A stretch of DNA of 64,000 bases from UBA1941 sp046329575 (GTDB lineage: Bacteria > Bacteroidota > Bacteroidia > Chitinophagales > LD1): positions 124,001-188,000 of the forward strand of contig JAXLUJ010000006.1 of assembly GCA_046329575.1 (NCBI GenBank). Direction: 5' to 3'. The position numbers and the translations under genes were made by a program. The notes under the pieces were generated by a model that saw only the letters and a program-made list of their open reading frames with translations, had not been told where the DNA came from and searched no databases. Positions 1 through 10,244 of the stretch are shown piece by piece; positions within the stretch are counted from its first letter, which is position 1; every line of letters begins with the position of its first letter.

Positions 1-1
1 C

Positions 2-1990
2 GCTCAAGGTCCACAAGGACCGACGGGAGCTAATGGTACCAATGGTTTGAATGGAGCTACCGGTCCGCAAGGACCTTCAGGATTGGACGGTGCGACTGGT
101 GCTCAAGGTCCAATTGGCCCAACAGGAGCTAATGGTACCAATGGTTTGAATGGAGCAACCGGTCCGCAAGGACCTTCAGGATTGGACGGTGCCACCGGCG
201 CTCAAGGTCCACAAGGACCGACAGGAGCTAATGGTACCAATGGTTTGAATGGCGCTACCGGTCCGCAAGGACCTTCAGGATTGGACGGTGCGACAGGTGC
301 TAATGGTACCAATGGGAGCTTGGTATGGTGCATGGCGCCGGTCCGCAAGGACCTTCAGGATTGACGGTGCGACTGGTGCTCAAGGTCCGATTGGTCCGAC
401 AGGAGCTAACGGTACCAATGGTTTGAATGGCGCAACCGGTCCACAAGGTCCTTCAGGATTGGTCCACTGGCGCTCAAGGGCCAAGGTTTAAATGGTGCCA
501 CCGGTCCACCGACGGGAGCTAATGGTACCAATGGTTTGAATGGAGCTACTGGTCCGAAGGACCTTCAGGACGGTGCGACTGGTGCTCAAGGTCCAATGGT
601 TTGATTGGTCCAACAGGAGCTAATGGTACCAATGGTTTGAATGGCGGTCCACAGGGCCTTCGGTTTGGATGGAGCTGGCGCAAGGACAAGGACCGATAAC
701 GGCCCGACAGGTGCTAAACGGGAGCTAATGGCACCAATGGTTTGAACGGTCCAATTGCGGACTAACGGTCTAACGGCGGTGCGACTGGCGCACAAGGTCC
801 ACAAGGACCGACAGGAGCTAACGGTACCAACACTGGCCCACAAGGTTCAATTGGTCCAACAGGACCGACTAATGGTACCAATGGTTTGAATGGTGCCAAC
901 AAGGGCCTGGTTTGATGGTGCAACTGGCGCACAAGGTCCGATTGGACCCAACAGGAGCTAATGGTACCAATGGTTTGAATGGCCGATTGGTCCAACAGGA
1001 GCTAATGGTACCAACGGTTTGAATGGCGCTACTGGCGCACAAGGACCGATTGGCCCGACAGGAGCTAACGGTACCAATGGTTTGAATGGTGCAACCGGTC
1101 CACAGGGTCCTTCAGGATTGGATGGTGCTAAGGTCCACAAGGCACCAATGGTTTGAACGGTGCGACTGGCGCACAAGGGCCGATTGGACCAACAGGAGCT
1201 AATGGTACCAATGGTTTGAATGGCGCTACAGGTGCCCAAGGGCCGATTGGCCCAACAGGAGCTAATGGTACCAATGGTTTGAATGGCGCTACAGGTGCTC
1301 AAGGTCCGATTGGTCCAACAGGAGCTAATGGCACCAACGGTTTGAATGGCGCTACTGGCGCACAAGGGCCGATTGGCCCGACAGGTGCTAACGGCACCAA
1401 TGGTTTGAACGGTGCGACTGGCGCACAAGGGCCGATTGGACCAACAGGAGCTAATGGTACCAATGGTTTGAACGGTGCGACTGGCGCACAAGGGATTGGT
1501 CCAACCAGATAATGGTACCAACACAAGGGACCAATGGTGCGACTGGCGCTCAAGGGCCGATTGGCCCAACAGGAGCTGGTACCAATGGTTTGAATGGCGC
1601 AAGGTGTTGGCCCAACAGGAGCTAAATGGGAATGGCGCTACAGGTGCTCAAGGTCCGATTGGTCCAACAGGAGCTAATGGCACCAATGGTTTGAACGGTG
1701 CGACTGGCGCACAAGGGCCGATTGGACCAACAGGAGCTAATGGTACCAATGGTTTGAATGGCGCTACAGGTGCTCAAGGTCCGATTGGCCCAACAGGAGC
1801 TAATGGTACCAATGGTTTAAATGGTGCCACCGGTCCACAAGGGCCTTCGGGTTTGGATGGAGCAACTGGCGCACAAGGACCGATTGGACCGACAGGCGCT
1901 AACGGTACTAATGGTTTGAATGGCGCTACCGGCGTGCAGGGGCCCACCGGTGCGCAAGGCCCTACGGGAGTGGATGGCGCAACCGGACCT
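2..1990 (+). repeat. 63-nt tandem repeats encoding collagen-like Gly-X-Y units
   Basis: More than 25 degenerate copies of a 63-nt unit (21 codons). Two unit types alternate: one with GPIGPTGANGTNGLN and one with GPQGPSGLDGAT. Many copies are shortened, fused or shifted by 1-2 bases between about 300 and 1640, for example at 361, where one base is missing from an otherwise conserved Leu-Asp-Gly codon run and a stop appears. Copies after 1640 are clean. Confidence 0.9.
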
Positions 1991-4243
1991 ACAGGACCTA
2001 CCATTCGAAATGCACTAAACACCGATGGCGTAGTGGTAGGCCCTACAATTGCAAATGCGTACCAAGTTTGGGGAACTGATGCTGCCGGCAACCCGGCATG
2101 GGTGGATGGTGAATTCTGGAAATTGCGTGGAAATGCCGGCACTAATCCGGCAATTAATTTTGTAGGAACCACAGATGCACGCGATCTGGTTTTCAGAACT
2201 ACCAATACCGAGCGAATGCGCGTGTTGGCAACCGGCCCGGTAGGCGTGGGCTATAATGCGCCTACAGCGCAACTGGATGTAGCCTCAATTAACGGATGGG
2301 ATGTGGTGAATACGGCCGGTGATTTTGAGATTGGCGGTGGTAACACGTATCAATTGCGAATGGGTGTGGCGCAAGGTGGTGCAGGAGCCGGAGATGCCTA
2401 CATTTTATCGCGGCAAGGAACACAGCGCATTTGGATGGGCGGTGGCACCAATAATCAGCTTTTGCAAATTTATGGCACCAATAATTCAGTTGGTGTACGA
2501 GTAACCGGTGGTTCTACACCGGCCTCGGCATTAGACGTTAATGGAGATTTAGCCTTAAGGGAGGGTCCGGTAATTACAGTAGGAGCCGGCGTTAATTCAC
2601 TGGTACTAACCGGTGAATACAGTCACTATCGGTTAATGGGTGCTACCGGTGCATTTTCTATAAGCTCTATCTTTATTGGCAACAATGGTCAGATCCTTAC
2701 GCTGATCAATTCTACGGGTCAGCCTATGACCATAACCAATACGAATTCACCCAACTGCATACTAACCGGAACCAACAGTAATTTGGTGTCAAATGGCGGC
2801 ACTCCGTGCAGTGTAACTATGATTTACAATGTTTCGTTTGGCCGGTGGATGGTTATTGCCAGCTCAGGCATGATGTCTTCCAACGACTGGCATACTGTGG
2901 GAAACACAGCGATTACCAATCCTGCGGCACCCGGTACCTATGGTGTTTCGGCTATTGCAGCCACCGAAAACTGGATGGGAACAACCGACGCCCGCGACAT
3001 TGTTTTTGGAACGAACAACATTGAGCGCATGCGAATCATGAATACCACAGGCCGGGTAGGTTTAGGTACCGCAGCTCCCGGCTATCTGCTGCATGTAGTT
3101 GAACCAACAGCGTTTGCGTTCGCTACAACAAGCTCAAACACTTATAATGGAACAGCAGACGGAACCGGACTATATGCTCAGGCATTAAACAATCCAGGCT
3201 ATGGATATGCTGTTCAAGGTACAGGTGGTTATGTGGGTGCCTCGCTTACGGCACAGGCAACAAATTATACCGGGTTTGCATATGGAATATATGCGCAGGC
3301 AACGGGCAACGCTGCAATAGGTACTCGTATAGGCGCATATTTTCAAGCTACGGGAGGAGCCACTAATTATGGCTTGTTGGTACCAGGAGGTGGTGGTAAT
3401 GTGGGTTTTGGAACCACCGCTCCAGTAGCCGCTTATAAATTGGATGTGGAAAATACCCAATCGGGTATCCTATCCAGATGTACCAACTCCTGGGCGTTGA
3501 ACGCACAGGCCGGAGGCACTTTCAATTATGCCATTAACTATACCAATGGAACAGTAGGATCGAGTGGATTTACTGCACCTTGGGGCATTTATGGAGGCGG
3601 CATTGGCCACGGAGTAATGGGTTGGGGCCGCGATGATTTGAATGCTACGGCCGGAACCGATGCCGATGGCGGATTTTTTGGTGTGCTGAACAATGCGCAG
3701 AACGGTGTGATTGCCGTTTCATCAGTGGCAGCCTACCTGAATGGTACTACGTATAAAATTGTTGGTTTTGGCGGGGTTTCCACCATTGTTCAAGATCAGG
3801 AAGGCCAATCGAGAATTATGACGGCGCCGGAAACTCCGGAAATGTTACTGGAAGATCTTGGTGATTCGAAATTGGAGAATGGCCGCGTACATGTAACCAT
3901 TGATCCGATTTTAGCAAAGAACATTCACGTAGATGCGGAACATCCGTTGAAAGTAGTGCTCACGCCAAAAGGTGATTGTAAAGGATTGTATGTAACAAAC
4001 GAAGATCGTTTTGGTTTTGATGTAGTGGAAATGCAGGGCGGCACTTCGAATGTGCGATTTACATGGTTTATAGCGGCCACGCGTGAAAATGAAGTGCATG
4101 CCGGAAAGCTTTCGAATTATGTAGATCACCGATTTAAGAAAATGACCAATCCGGCATTTGACTTCAATCAGAAACTTGATCCGAAAGATCCGATCGGACC
4201 AAACCACGAAATTGTTGATCCGAAATTCCCCAAAGCCAAATGA
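2..4243 (+). CDS. Collagen-like repeat surface/tail-fibre-like protein (5' partial, frame broken in repeats)
   Basis: The gene enters from the left edge, so no start or signal peptide is visible. About 2 kb encodes Gly-X-Y triplets built on a 21-residue unit (pieces such as GATGAQGPIGPTG and ANGTNGLN). The remaining ~750 residues are non-repetitive, with two copies of a GTTDARD...ERMR segment followed by GlyThr-rich text, as in large Bacteroidota proteins resembling phage tail fibres. The C-terminus (VRFTWFIAATRENE) is typical of these proteins and is not a T9SS sorting domain. The repeats switch reading frame several times between about 300 and 1640; from about 1632 to the stop the frame is intact. 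A likely role is an extracellular fibre; this is inferred from composition only. Confidence 0.75.
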
Positions 4244-4255
4244 CCGCTTCGCTAT

Positions 4256-4303
4256 TCCCGGCCGTAAGGTGTTTAAGCAAAATACGCACGGCCGGGAGTT
4301 TTT
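4256..4303 (+). terminator. Rho-independent terminator of the collagen-like gene
   Basis: A 9-bp GC stem (CCCGGCCGT at 4257-4265 with its complement at 4288-4296) is followed by a run of five T. It lies 13 bases after the stop codon of the collagen-like gene. Confidence 0.75.
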
Positions 4304-4478
4304 GTGAAACCGCGGTAGCGGGCGAAGTGGAAATCCTTTTTGCGCGGCCATTCGGAAGATGAGGTGAGAATTTGTATCGGCAGCCGCGCAAAAAGATTGG
4401 GAACGTAGCACGCGGCATCCGCCATAATTCTGCTGTGCTACTACCGCTAACTTTCTATTTTCGTCAAAACTTTACTAC

Positions 4479-5747
4479 ATGCAAAGGGACACTGCTGTTT
4501 TTGATTTGATTGAAAAAGAACTTCACCGTCAGCGCGAAGGCGTTGAACTAATTGCTTCAGAGAACTTCACTTCGCAAGATGTGATACGCGCTATGGGAAG
4601 TTGCCTTACCAACAAATATGCGGAAGGCTTGCCGGGCAAGCGTTACTACGGCGGTTGTCAGTTTGTAGATGAAGTAGAAACGTTGGCCATTGAGCGTTTG
4701 AAACAATTGTTTGGTGCGGTTTGGGCGAATGTGCAGCCGCATTCAGGCGCGCAGGCGAATGCTGCGGTGATGTTGGCTTGTTTGAAACCCGGCGACAAAA
4801 TTTTGGGGTTCAATCTTTCGCATGGCGGTCACCTTACGCATGGCTCGCCGGTGAATTTTTCGGGAAAATTGTATCAGCCTTTCTTTTACGGTGTGGAACA
4901 GGACAGCGGCCTGATTGATATGAACAAGGTGGAAGAAACGGCAGTTCGGGAAAAACCGAAACTGATTATTTGCGGCGCTTCCGCCTATTCGCGCGACTGG
5001 GATTACAAACGTTTTCGCGAGATTGCTGATAAAGTAGGCGCCATATTAATGGCTGATATTGCACACCCGGCCGGATTGATTGCTACCAAAATGCTGAACG
5101 ACCCGCTGCCGCATTGCCATGTGATTACTTCTACCACGCACAAAACGCTTCGGGGCCCACGCGGCGGCATCATTATGATAGGTAAGGATTTTGAAAATCC
5201 TTTTGGCGACAAAACCCCTAAGGGCGACTTGAAACTTTTTAGTGCGGTGCTGGATGGCGCAGTTTTTCCCGGAACACAAGGCGGCCCACTGGAACATGTG
5301 ATTGCAGCCAAGGCGGTAGCTTTTGGTGAAGCGCTGCAACCGGAATTTGCCGCGTATCAAAATCAGGTAAAGGCCAATGCTCAGGCGCTGGCATCGGCTA
5401 TGGTGGAAAAAGGTTATCAAATCATTTCAGGAGGAACCGACAATCATTTGATGCTGATTGATCTTCGTAACAAAAATGTGAGTGGTAAACTGGCTGAAAA
5501 CACTTTGGTGCAGGCTGATATTACGGCCAACAAAAACATGGTACCTTTTGATGATAAAAGTCCGTTTGTGACTTCCGGTTTGCGTTTGGGAACACCAGCG
5601 GTGACATCGCGCGGGATGAAAGAAAAAGACATGAAGCAGATTGCTGACTGGATCGACGCTTTAATTTGCGATCCGGAAAACGCATCGCTTATTGCCGCTA
5701 CCAAGAAAGAGGTAAACGCTTATATGCAGCAGTTTCCGCTGTATTGA
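4479..5747 (+). CDS. glyA: Serine hydroxymethyltransferase
   Basis: A 422-residue PLP enzyme that converts serine and tetrahydrofolate to glycine and 5,10-methylene-THF, supplying one-carbon units in the cytosol. Family hallmarks are complete: ELIASENFTS near the N-terminus, NKYAEG and GKRYYGG substrate-binding motifs, and the PLP-lysine motif STTHKTLRGPRGG with the Schiff-base lysine at residue 222. The length is normal for bacterial GlyA. ATG 4479 is the first start after the upstream terminator and puts the conserved N-terminus in place. The next gene starts 2 bases after the stop, so the two are probably cotranscribed. Confidence 0.97.
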   Translation: MQRDTAVFDLIEKELHRQREGVELIASENFTSQDVIRAMGSCLTNKYAEGLPGKRYYGGCQFVDEVETLAIERLKQLFGAVWANVQPHSGAQANAAVMLACLKPGDKILGFNLSHGGHLTHGSPVNFSGKLYQPFFYGVEQDSGLIDMNKVEETAVREKPKLIICGASAYSRDWDYKRFREIADKVGAILMADIAHPAGLIATKMLNDPLPHCHVITSTTHKTLRGPRGGIIMIGKDFENPFGDKTPKGDLKLFSAVLDGAVFPGTQGGPLEHVIAAKAVAFGEALQPEFAAYQNQVKANAQALASAMVEKGYQIISGGTDNHLMLIDLRNKNVSGKLAENTLVQADITANKNMVPFDDKSPFVTSGLRLGTPAVTSRGMKEKDMKQIADWIDALICDPENASLIAATKKEVNAYMQQFPLY

Positions 5748-5749
5748 AA

Positions 5750-6850
5750 ATGATGAAGATGCGTGCTGTAGCCATAGCTCTTTTATTTTTTGTTACCGGA
5801 ATTGCAAAAGCACAAATGGTAGCGGATTCAGCCATGGCGGCATATCGGCAAATTCTTGCAGCTAAGCCACAGGATACTGCGGCACTTGGCGGCATTGCGG
5901 ATATTTATTTTTCGCAAAAAAGTTATGATTCGGCATTAGTATATCTGAAATGTTTTCCAATTTCTGATAGTTCTAATCTTACATTGACTTTAAAGAAGGC
6001 ATTTGCCAACTACAAGCTGCAGCGTTATGCTGAAGCTGAAACGCTTTTGCGGCAAAGGTTAGATAGCCCGTCAATTGGCAATTCAGGAAGGCTGCTTCTG
6101 GCAGTATTGTTCCAGCAGCGGAAATACAACGAATGTATGGCGGTATCAGAACGAATACTGGAGTTTCATCAAGACCATATTCCGGCGCTGATGTATCAGG
6201 GCATTTTATGGCGGAACGCCGGAAATTTGGAAGGCGCGCGGTTGAATTTCGAGAAGTGTTTGCAATTGGAACCCGGTTATTTGCCGGCGCGGGAATTGCA
6301 TGCCGAGGCGTTGTTGCACGATAAAAAATATGAGCAGGCGCTACAGGAGTATGAGGCTGTTGGTATGGCGAATATCCGGGATGCCGCTTCGTTCAACAAC
6401 ATTGGCATTTGCTATTATGAGCTACATGATTTCAAGAATGCGATTCACTATTTTGAACTGGCATTAGACAGCAACTGGCAAATGAGCGAGGGCTATTTTA
6501 ACCGGGGGATGGCTTATTACAGCAATCAAAGTTATGATTCGGCATCGGTGAACTGGTTAGCGGCATCGGCTTTGTGGGACAGTTGCAGCAGCGATACCTG
6601 CCGTTATTTCTACAAAGATGCGTTGTATTGCTTAGGGCATTGTTACAAAAAACTTGGCGAACCCGAAAAAGCGTTGCGATATTTTGAATGGCTGCAGGGG
6701 CATCATTATGAACGCGATCTGCAGCCTGAGATCCGCAAATTGCGTTGGAGCATTTTTATTGCTACCCGTTGGTATTATGTGGTGGCGGCTTTTATTTTAT
6801 TGCTGAGCGCATTGTTACTGGCGTTGCGATATTTTAGGAGGACGAGATAG
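5750..6850 (+). CDS. Exported tetratricopeptide-repeat protein with C-terminal membrane anchor
   Basis: 366 residues from ATG 5750 (5753 and 5759 are equally possible). The N-terminus is a cleavable signal peptide (hydrophobic IALLFFVTG followed by AKAQ). The body is a series of TPR-like helical repeats (for example NNIGICYYELHDFKNAIHYF and FNRGMAYYSNQSYDSA), and the C-terminus is a hydrophobic segment (about residues 340-360) followed by RRTR. It is therefore likely periplasmic, anchored in the inner membrane by its tail, and acts as a protein-protein scaffold. It follows glyA by 2 bases. An upstream in-frame start inside glyA is possible but would destroy the signal peptide. No specific partner can be named. 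Confidence 0.8.
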   Translation: MMKMRAVAIALLFFVTGIAKAQMVADSAMAAYRQILAAKPQDTAALGGIADIYFSQKSYDSALVYLKCFPISDSSNLTLTLKKAFANYKLQRYAEAETLLRQRLDSPSIGNSGRLLLAVLFQQRKYNECMAVSERILEFHQDHIPALMYQGILWRNAGNLEGARLNFEKCLQLEPGYLPARELHAEALLHDKKYEQALQEYEAVGMANIRDAASFNNIGICYYELHDFKNAIHYFELALDSNWQMSEGYFNRGMAYYSNQSYDSASVNWLAASALWDSCSSDTCRYFYKDALYCLGHCYKKLGEPEKALRYFEWLQGHHYERDLQPEIRKLRWSIFIATRWYYVVAAFILLLSALLLALRYFRRTR

Positions 6851-6880
6851 TTTTCAATTATCAGTTATCAGTTATATTTG
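6851..6880 (+). promoter_or_regulatory. Bacteroidota-type promoter of the enoyl-CoA hydratase gene
   Basis: A perfect -7 element TATATTTG (TAnnTTTG) at 6873-6880, with a TTTT tract at 6851-6854 18 bases upstream as a weak -33 element. The ATG follows 7 bases downstream, giving a very short 5' leader. Confidence 0.6.
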
Positions 6881-6887
6881 CGGCCGC

Positions 6888-7670
6888 ATGGAAAATTTAA
6901 CCACGTTAGTTACGGAAGCGATCGACGGGATTTTAGTTATTACGATTAATCGCGAGGAGAAACTGAATGCGCTGAATCAGTTTGTGATCAAAGAGTTGGG
7001 GTTGGTGATGGACGAAGTATATTCAAATCCCGGCATCAAGGGTGTGATTATTACGGGAAAGGGCTCCAAGGCTTTTGCAGCCGGCGCCGATATCTCGGAG
7101 TTCAAGGGTTTGAATCAGGAGGAAGGAAAAAATTTAGCCAAGCGCGGACATAAGGTGTTCAATCAAATTGAAAATTGTCCAAAGGTTGTAATTGCGGCAG
7201 TAAACGGTTTTGCGTTGGGCGGCGGTTGTGAATTGGCGATGGCCTGTCATTTACGAGTAGCGAGCGAGAACGCCAAGTTTGGTCAGCCCGAAGTGAATTT
7301 GGGTTTGATTCCCGGTTATGGCGGCACACAGCGATTAGTTCAATTAATTGGCAAAGGCAAAGCGCTTGAACTTTTGATGACTGCCGATATGATAGACGCT
7401 CCTACAGCGCGCGCATTGGGATTAGTGAACGATGTAGTGCAAACCGTAGAATTACTGGAACATTGTAAGGCGCTGGTGACTAAAATTTCATCGAAGGCGC
7501 CTTTTGCTATTGCGCAGGTGGTAGAATCGGTTCAAGCGCACTTCACCGATGGCATTGATGGTTTTGATACAGAAACCGAGTTGTTTGGCAAATGTGTAGC
7601 TACGGAAGATTTTATTGAAGGCACAAGTGCCTTTTTGGAAAAGCGCAAGGCTAATTTCAGCGGAAAGTAA
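6888..7670 (+). CDS. Enoyl-CoA hydratase (crotonase family)
   Basis: 260 residues, full length for the crotonase fold. It carries the oxyanion-hole segments AFAAGADISEF and NGFALGGGCELAMAC, and both catalytic glutamates of true hydratases: Glu115 (GGGCELAM) and Glu135 (FGQPEVNLGLIP). It should hydrate trans-2-enoyl-CoA to 3-hydroxyacyl-CoA in fatty-acid or short-chain acyl-CoA degradation (crotonyl-CoA type). The preceding region has its own promoter. The convergent neighbour encodes a B12-binding mutase domain, consistent with a short-chain acyl-CoA theme, but the two are not in one operon. The exact substrate is uncertain. Confidence 0.9.
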   Translation: MENLTTLVTEAIDGILVITINREEKLNALNQFVIKELGLVMDEVYSNPGIKGVIITGKGSKAFAAGADISEFKGLNQEEGKNLAKRGHKVFNQIENCPKVVIAAVNGFALGGGCELAMACHLRVASENAKFGQPEVNLGLIPGYGGTQRLVQLIGKGKALELLMTADMIDAPTARALGLVNDVVQTVELLEHCKALVTKISSKAPFAIAQVVESVQAHFTDGIDGFDTETELFGKCVATEDFIEGTSAFLEKRKANFSGK

Positions 7671-7673
7671 CTT

Positions 7674-8081
7674 TTAGAAGCGAGGGTGATCTTTCACCCA
7701 TTTGCTGATGTATTCAGCAATTTGGTTCATTGGTGTTCCCGGTGCAAATAATTCACCGCAGCCTTGTTCGCGTAATTTTTCCATATCACTTGCCGGTATA
7801 ATTCCGCCGCCGGTAAGCAGTACATTTTCCATTTTATTTTCTTTCATCAGCGCCAGCAGTTTAGGGAAGACGGTGTTATGCGCACCCGAAAGAATGCTGA
7901 TGCCGATGGCGTCCACATCTTCCTGAAGGGCAGTGTTCACCACCATTTCAGGCGTTTGCCGCAGCCCGGTATAAATCACTTCCATACCTGCATCACGTAA
8001 AGCGGCTGCAATCACTTTTGCGCCACGATCGTGGCCATCAAGGCCTACTTTGGCAACTACTATCCGAATTGGTCTTTCCAT
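7674..8081 (-). CDS. Stand-alone cobalamin-binding domain of an acyl-CoA mutase (methylmalonyl-CoA mutase C-terminal type)
   Basis: 135 residues, just the B12-binding Rossmann-like domain found at the C-terminus of methylmalonyl-CoA mutase or as the small subunit of isobutyryl-CoA-type mutases. The base-off/His-on motif DxHxxG is present (Asp15, His17, Gly20), with the later SxL (SILSG) and GGG (LTGGGIIP) motifs. It would bind adenosylcobalamin and pair with a separate catalytic large subunit, which is not in this window. It ends 3 bases from the convergent hydratase gene. Whether it serves methylmalonyl-CoA, isobutyryl-CoA or another substrate cannot be told from this domain alone. Confidence 0.9.
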   Translation of the reverse strand: MERPIRIVVAKVGLDGHDRGAKVIAAALRDAGMEVIYTGLRQTPEMVVNTALQEDVDAIGISILSGAHNTVFPKLLALMKENKMENVLLTGGGIIPASDMEKLREQGCGELFAPGTPMNQIAEYISKWVKDHPRF

Positions 8082-8107
8082 AAAGTAAATCTGGCGTGGG
8101 TGAAAAT

Positions 8108-8137
8108 AAAAAATGTGAGCGGCAACCGCTCACATTT
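8108..8137 (-). terminator. Terminator downstream of the acidic-protein gene
   Basis: A 12-bp perfect stem (AAATGTGAGCGG with complement) around a 3-base loop. On the minus strand it is followed by a run of six T, as expected for the gene ending at 8160. Confidence 0.7.
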
Positions 8138-8159
8138 CATTCAGTTATTATCTCCGTTC

Positions 8160-8474
8160 TTAAAAATCATCATCGAAGCCACCGCCATCGCCGAAGTCAT
8201 CAAAGTCTTCTTCGTCGTCGAGATCGTCGAAGCCCAGATCATCGTCATCGTCCATGCTTTTAGAACCACGGCCTTTGCCTTTTGATTTTGTTTCGATCAT
8301 ATCCTCAAACTCTTCCATATCCAGATCTTTCAGATCATCTTCAGAAGGCTCTTCATCAGTCTCGTCCTCCATTTCAGCGTCTTCGAAATCATCATCATCA
8401 AAGTCGTCACCGGTTTCGTCGTCTTCTTCGTTCAATTCCGGTTCTTCTTCGTCTTGTTTCCTTTTGCGTGGCAT
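8160..8474 (-). CDS. Small, extremely acidic protein of unknown function
   Basis: 104 residues; about half are Asp or Glu, with a basic start (PRKRKQ) and a short basic insert (KSKGKGRGSKS) about two thirds along. Gly-Phe-Asp runs close the C-terminus. No domain is recognised. Composition resembles the acidic tail of RNA polymerase delta-type or nucleic-acid-mimic proteins, but there is no folded N-terminal domain here, so that identity is not claimed. Its own terminator downstream and codon-consistent ATG support a real gene. The opposite-strand Ser-rich frame is an artefact of the GAN codons. Confidence 0.65.
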   Translation of the reverse strand: MPRKRKQDEEEPELNEEDDETGDDFDDDDFEDAEMEDETDEEPSEDDLKDLDMEEFEDMIETKSKGKGRGSKSMDDDDDLGFDDLDDEEDFDDFGDGGGFDDDF

Positions 8475-8637
8475 AGCAACTGTTTTAGGTACTTTTTAAA
8501 AAATCAAATTTCTACAGGCAATAAAAGCGAGTGTTTATGGACTCACCAAACTTTTTGCAGAAAAAATTATTTCCTTAAAAGTAGGATTGTCTTTTCAAAA
8601 TACAAAATGCCAAAAAATAGCTTAGAACTTTAAGAAT

Positions 8638-10170
8638 TTATTTTAGTAGTTCTTCCATTTTTTTGAAAGAAGAACTCAAACGATTAATGGTGCCCTGGGT
8701 TTCCAGAAACTTTGCCATATCTACCACGGGCGGGCCTTGTAAAATTCCCGCTAAAGCGATACGCAGCAGCGGCATGATTTCGCCGGTTTTCCAAGTGGTG
8801 AATTGCATAAAATCGTTGATCAGCGCATCGGCACTTTTAGAAGTAGTGCCTTCTGCAGCCAGGTAGGCATTCCATTTTTCAATTACTTCCGGCTTCCATT
8901 TTTTCTTCAGCGCCTCTACATCATAGAAAGAAATTTCTTTGTACAAATATTCTCCTGCTGTAATAAGATCATTCAAAAAAGTAGCGCGTTCTTTGATTAA
9001 TCCGCAATACACTTCCAGTTTTTCATCGCTACTATTAAAACCTGCAGCCTGCATTTTATCTTTTATGGCCGCGGCCAGTTCGGCATTGGGTTTCGCCTTT
9101 AAATATTGTTGATTGAACCATTTTGCTTTTTCGAAATCGTATCGCGCGCCTGCTTTATGCACCTTTGCGAGGCTGAAGAGTTGAATCATTTCATCCATGG
9201 TCATGATCTCCCGGTTCTCGCCCGGGTTCCATCCCAGCAGGGCCAGAAAATTCACAAATGCTTCCGGGAAAAATCCCTTTTCGCGATATCCTTCGCTAAT
9301 GGCTCCATCTTCGGGGCTGGTCCAGTTGATAGCGAAAAATGGAAACCCTAAACGATCGCCATCGCGTTTGCTCAGTTTTCCGTTTCCGTCGGGACGAAGC
9401 AATAGCGGCAGGTGTGCAAATTTTGGCATCAGATGTTCGATCCCCAAAGCACGATAAAGCATGACATGCAGCGGGGCCGAACTTAGCCATTCCTCTCCGC
9501 GAATAACGTGCGTGATTTCCATCATATAATCGTCGGAAACATTGGCCAGGTGATAGGTAGGCATACCATCACTTTTCAGCAGAATAGCATCGCTGAGTTG
9601 CGAAGAATTGAACACCACCCATTCGCGTATTTCATCATAGAACTTCACCTCTTCATTTCTCGGCATTTTAAAACGGATCACATAAGGGTGGCCGTCTGCA
9701 ATTCGCTTTTCCCATTCTTCTTTAGATAAGGACAGCGAGTTTTTCATGTATTGCCGCGTTACGGCATTGTAAGAAGCGTTTGGCACCCCTTCCGCTTCCA
9801 GATTTTTGCGCATCGTTTCCAACTCTTCAGCCGTGTCGAACGCATAATAAGCATGTCCGCTTTCAATCAATTGATCGGCGAAACGGCGATACAGGTGTTT
9901 GCGTTCGCTTTGACGATAAGGCGCATGTGGCCCATCGCCAAAACCTACGCCCTCATTGGGTTTGATGCCACACCAACTCAATGCGTTGATAATAAATTCT
10001 TCAGCGCCCGGAACAAAACGGTTCTGATCGGTATCTTCTACACGCAGAATAAAATCGCCGCCCTGTTGTTTTGCGAGCAAATAATTATACAAAGCTGTAC
10101 GAATGCCGCCCGGATGTAGCGGTCCGGTAGGACTTGGTGCAAACCGCACTCTCACTCTTCTTTCACTCAT
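8638..10170 (-). CDS. gltX: Glutamate--tRNA ligase
   Basis: 510 residues, a normal class I GluRS that charges tRNA-Glu with glutamate in the cytosol. The N-terminus has RFAPSPTGPLHPGG, the HIGH-class signature with HPGG at residues 19-22 in place of the usual HIGG/HVGG. The second catalytic motif KLSKRDGD (KMSKS class) is at about residue 265, inside RPDGNGKLSK. The C-terminal anticodon-binding helical domain follows. ATG 10170 places RVRFAPSPTG near the start as in homologues. It is transcribed as a single gene between the acidic protein and the divergent deacetylase gene. Confidence 0.96.
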   Translation of the reverse strand: MSERRVRVRFAPSPTGPLHPGGIRTALYNYLLAKQQGGDFILRVEDTDQNRFVPGAEEFIINALSWCGIKPNEGVGFGDGPHAPYRQSERKHLYRRFADQLIESGHAYYAFDTAEELETMRKNLEAEGVPNASYNAVTRQYMKNSLSLSKEEWEKRIADGHPYVIRFKMPRNEEVKFYDEIREWVVFNSSQLSDAILLKSDGMPTYHLANVSDDYMMEITHVIRGEEWLSSAPLHVMLYRALGIEHLMPKFAHLPLLLRPDGNGKLSKRDGDRLGFPFFAINWTSPEDGAISEGYREKGFFPEAFVNFLALLGWNPGENREIMTMDEMIQLFSLAKVHKAGARYDFEKAKWFNQQYLKAKPNAELAAAIKDKMQAAGFNSSDEKLEVYCGLIKERATFLNDLITAGEYLYKEISFYDVEALKKKWKPEVIEKWNAYLAAEGTTSKSADALINDFMQFTTWKTGEIMPLLRIALAGILQGPPVVDMAKFLETQGTINRLSSSFKKMEELLK

Positions 10171-10232
10171 AATACCAATCGTTTGCCGGCGAATATATTA
10201 AACCGAAGTGCAAAGTGGGAAGGGGAAATCAC

Positions 10233-10240
10233 TATTTTTG
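10233..10240 (+). promoter_or_regulatory. -7 promoter element before the polysaccharide deacetylase gene
   Basis: TATTTTTG matches TAnnTTTG exactly and lies 4 bases before the ATG, so the message would be nearly leaderless. No clear -33 TTTG is seen at the right distance. Confidence 0.4.
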
Positions 10241-10244
10241 AGGC

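Noticed and set aside
586..2272. Long minus-strand frames opposite the collagen-like repeats (Pro/Val/Gly-rich)
   Set aside because: They arise from the GGN-rich codon pattern of the sense strand and break at the same indels; no signal or domain is visible.
8254..8499. Ser-rich plus-strand frame opposite the acidic protein
   Set aside because: GAN codons read backward give TCN Ser codons; the minus-strand frame has the better start, terminator and composition.
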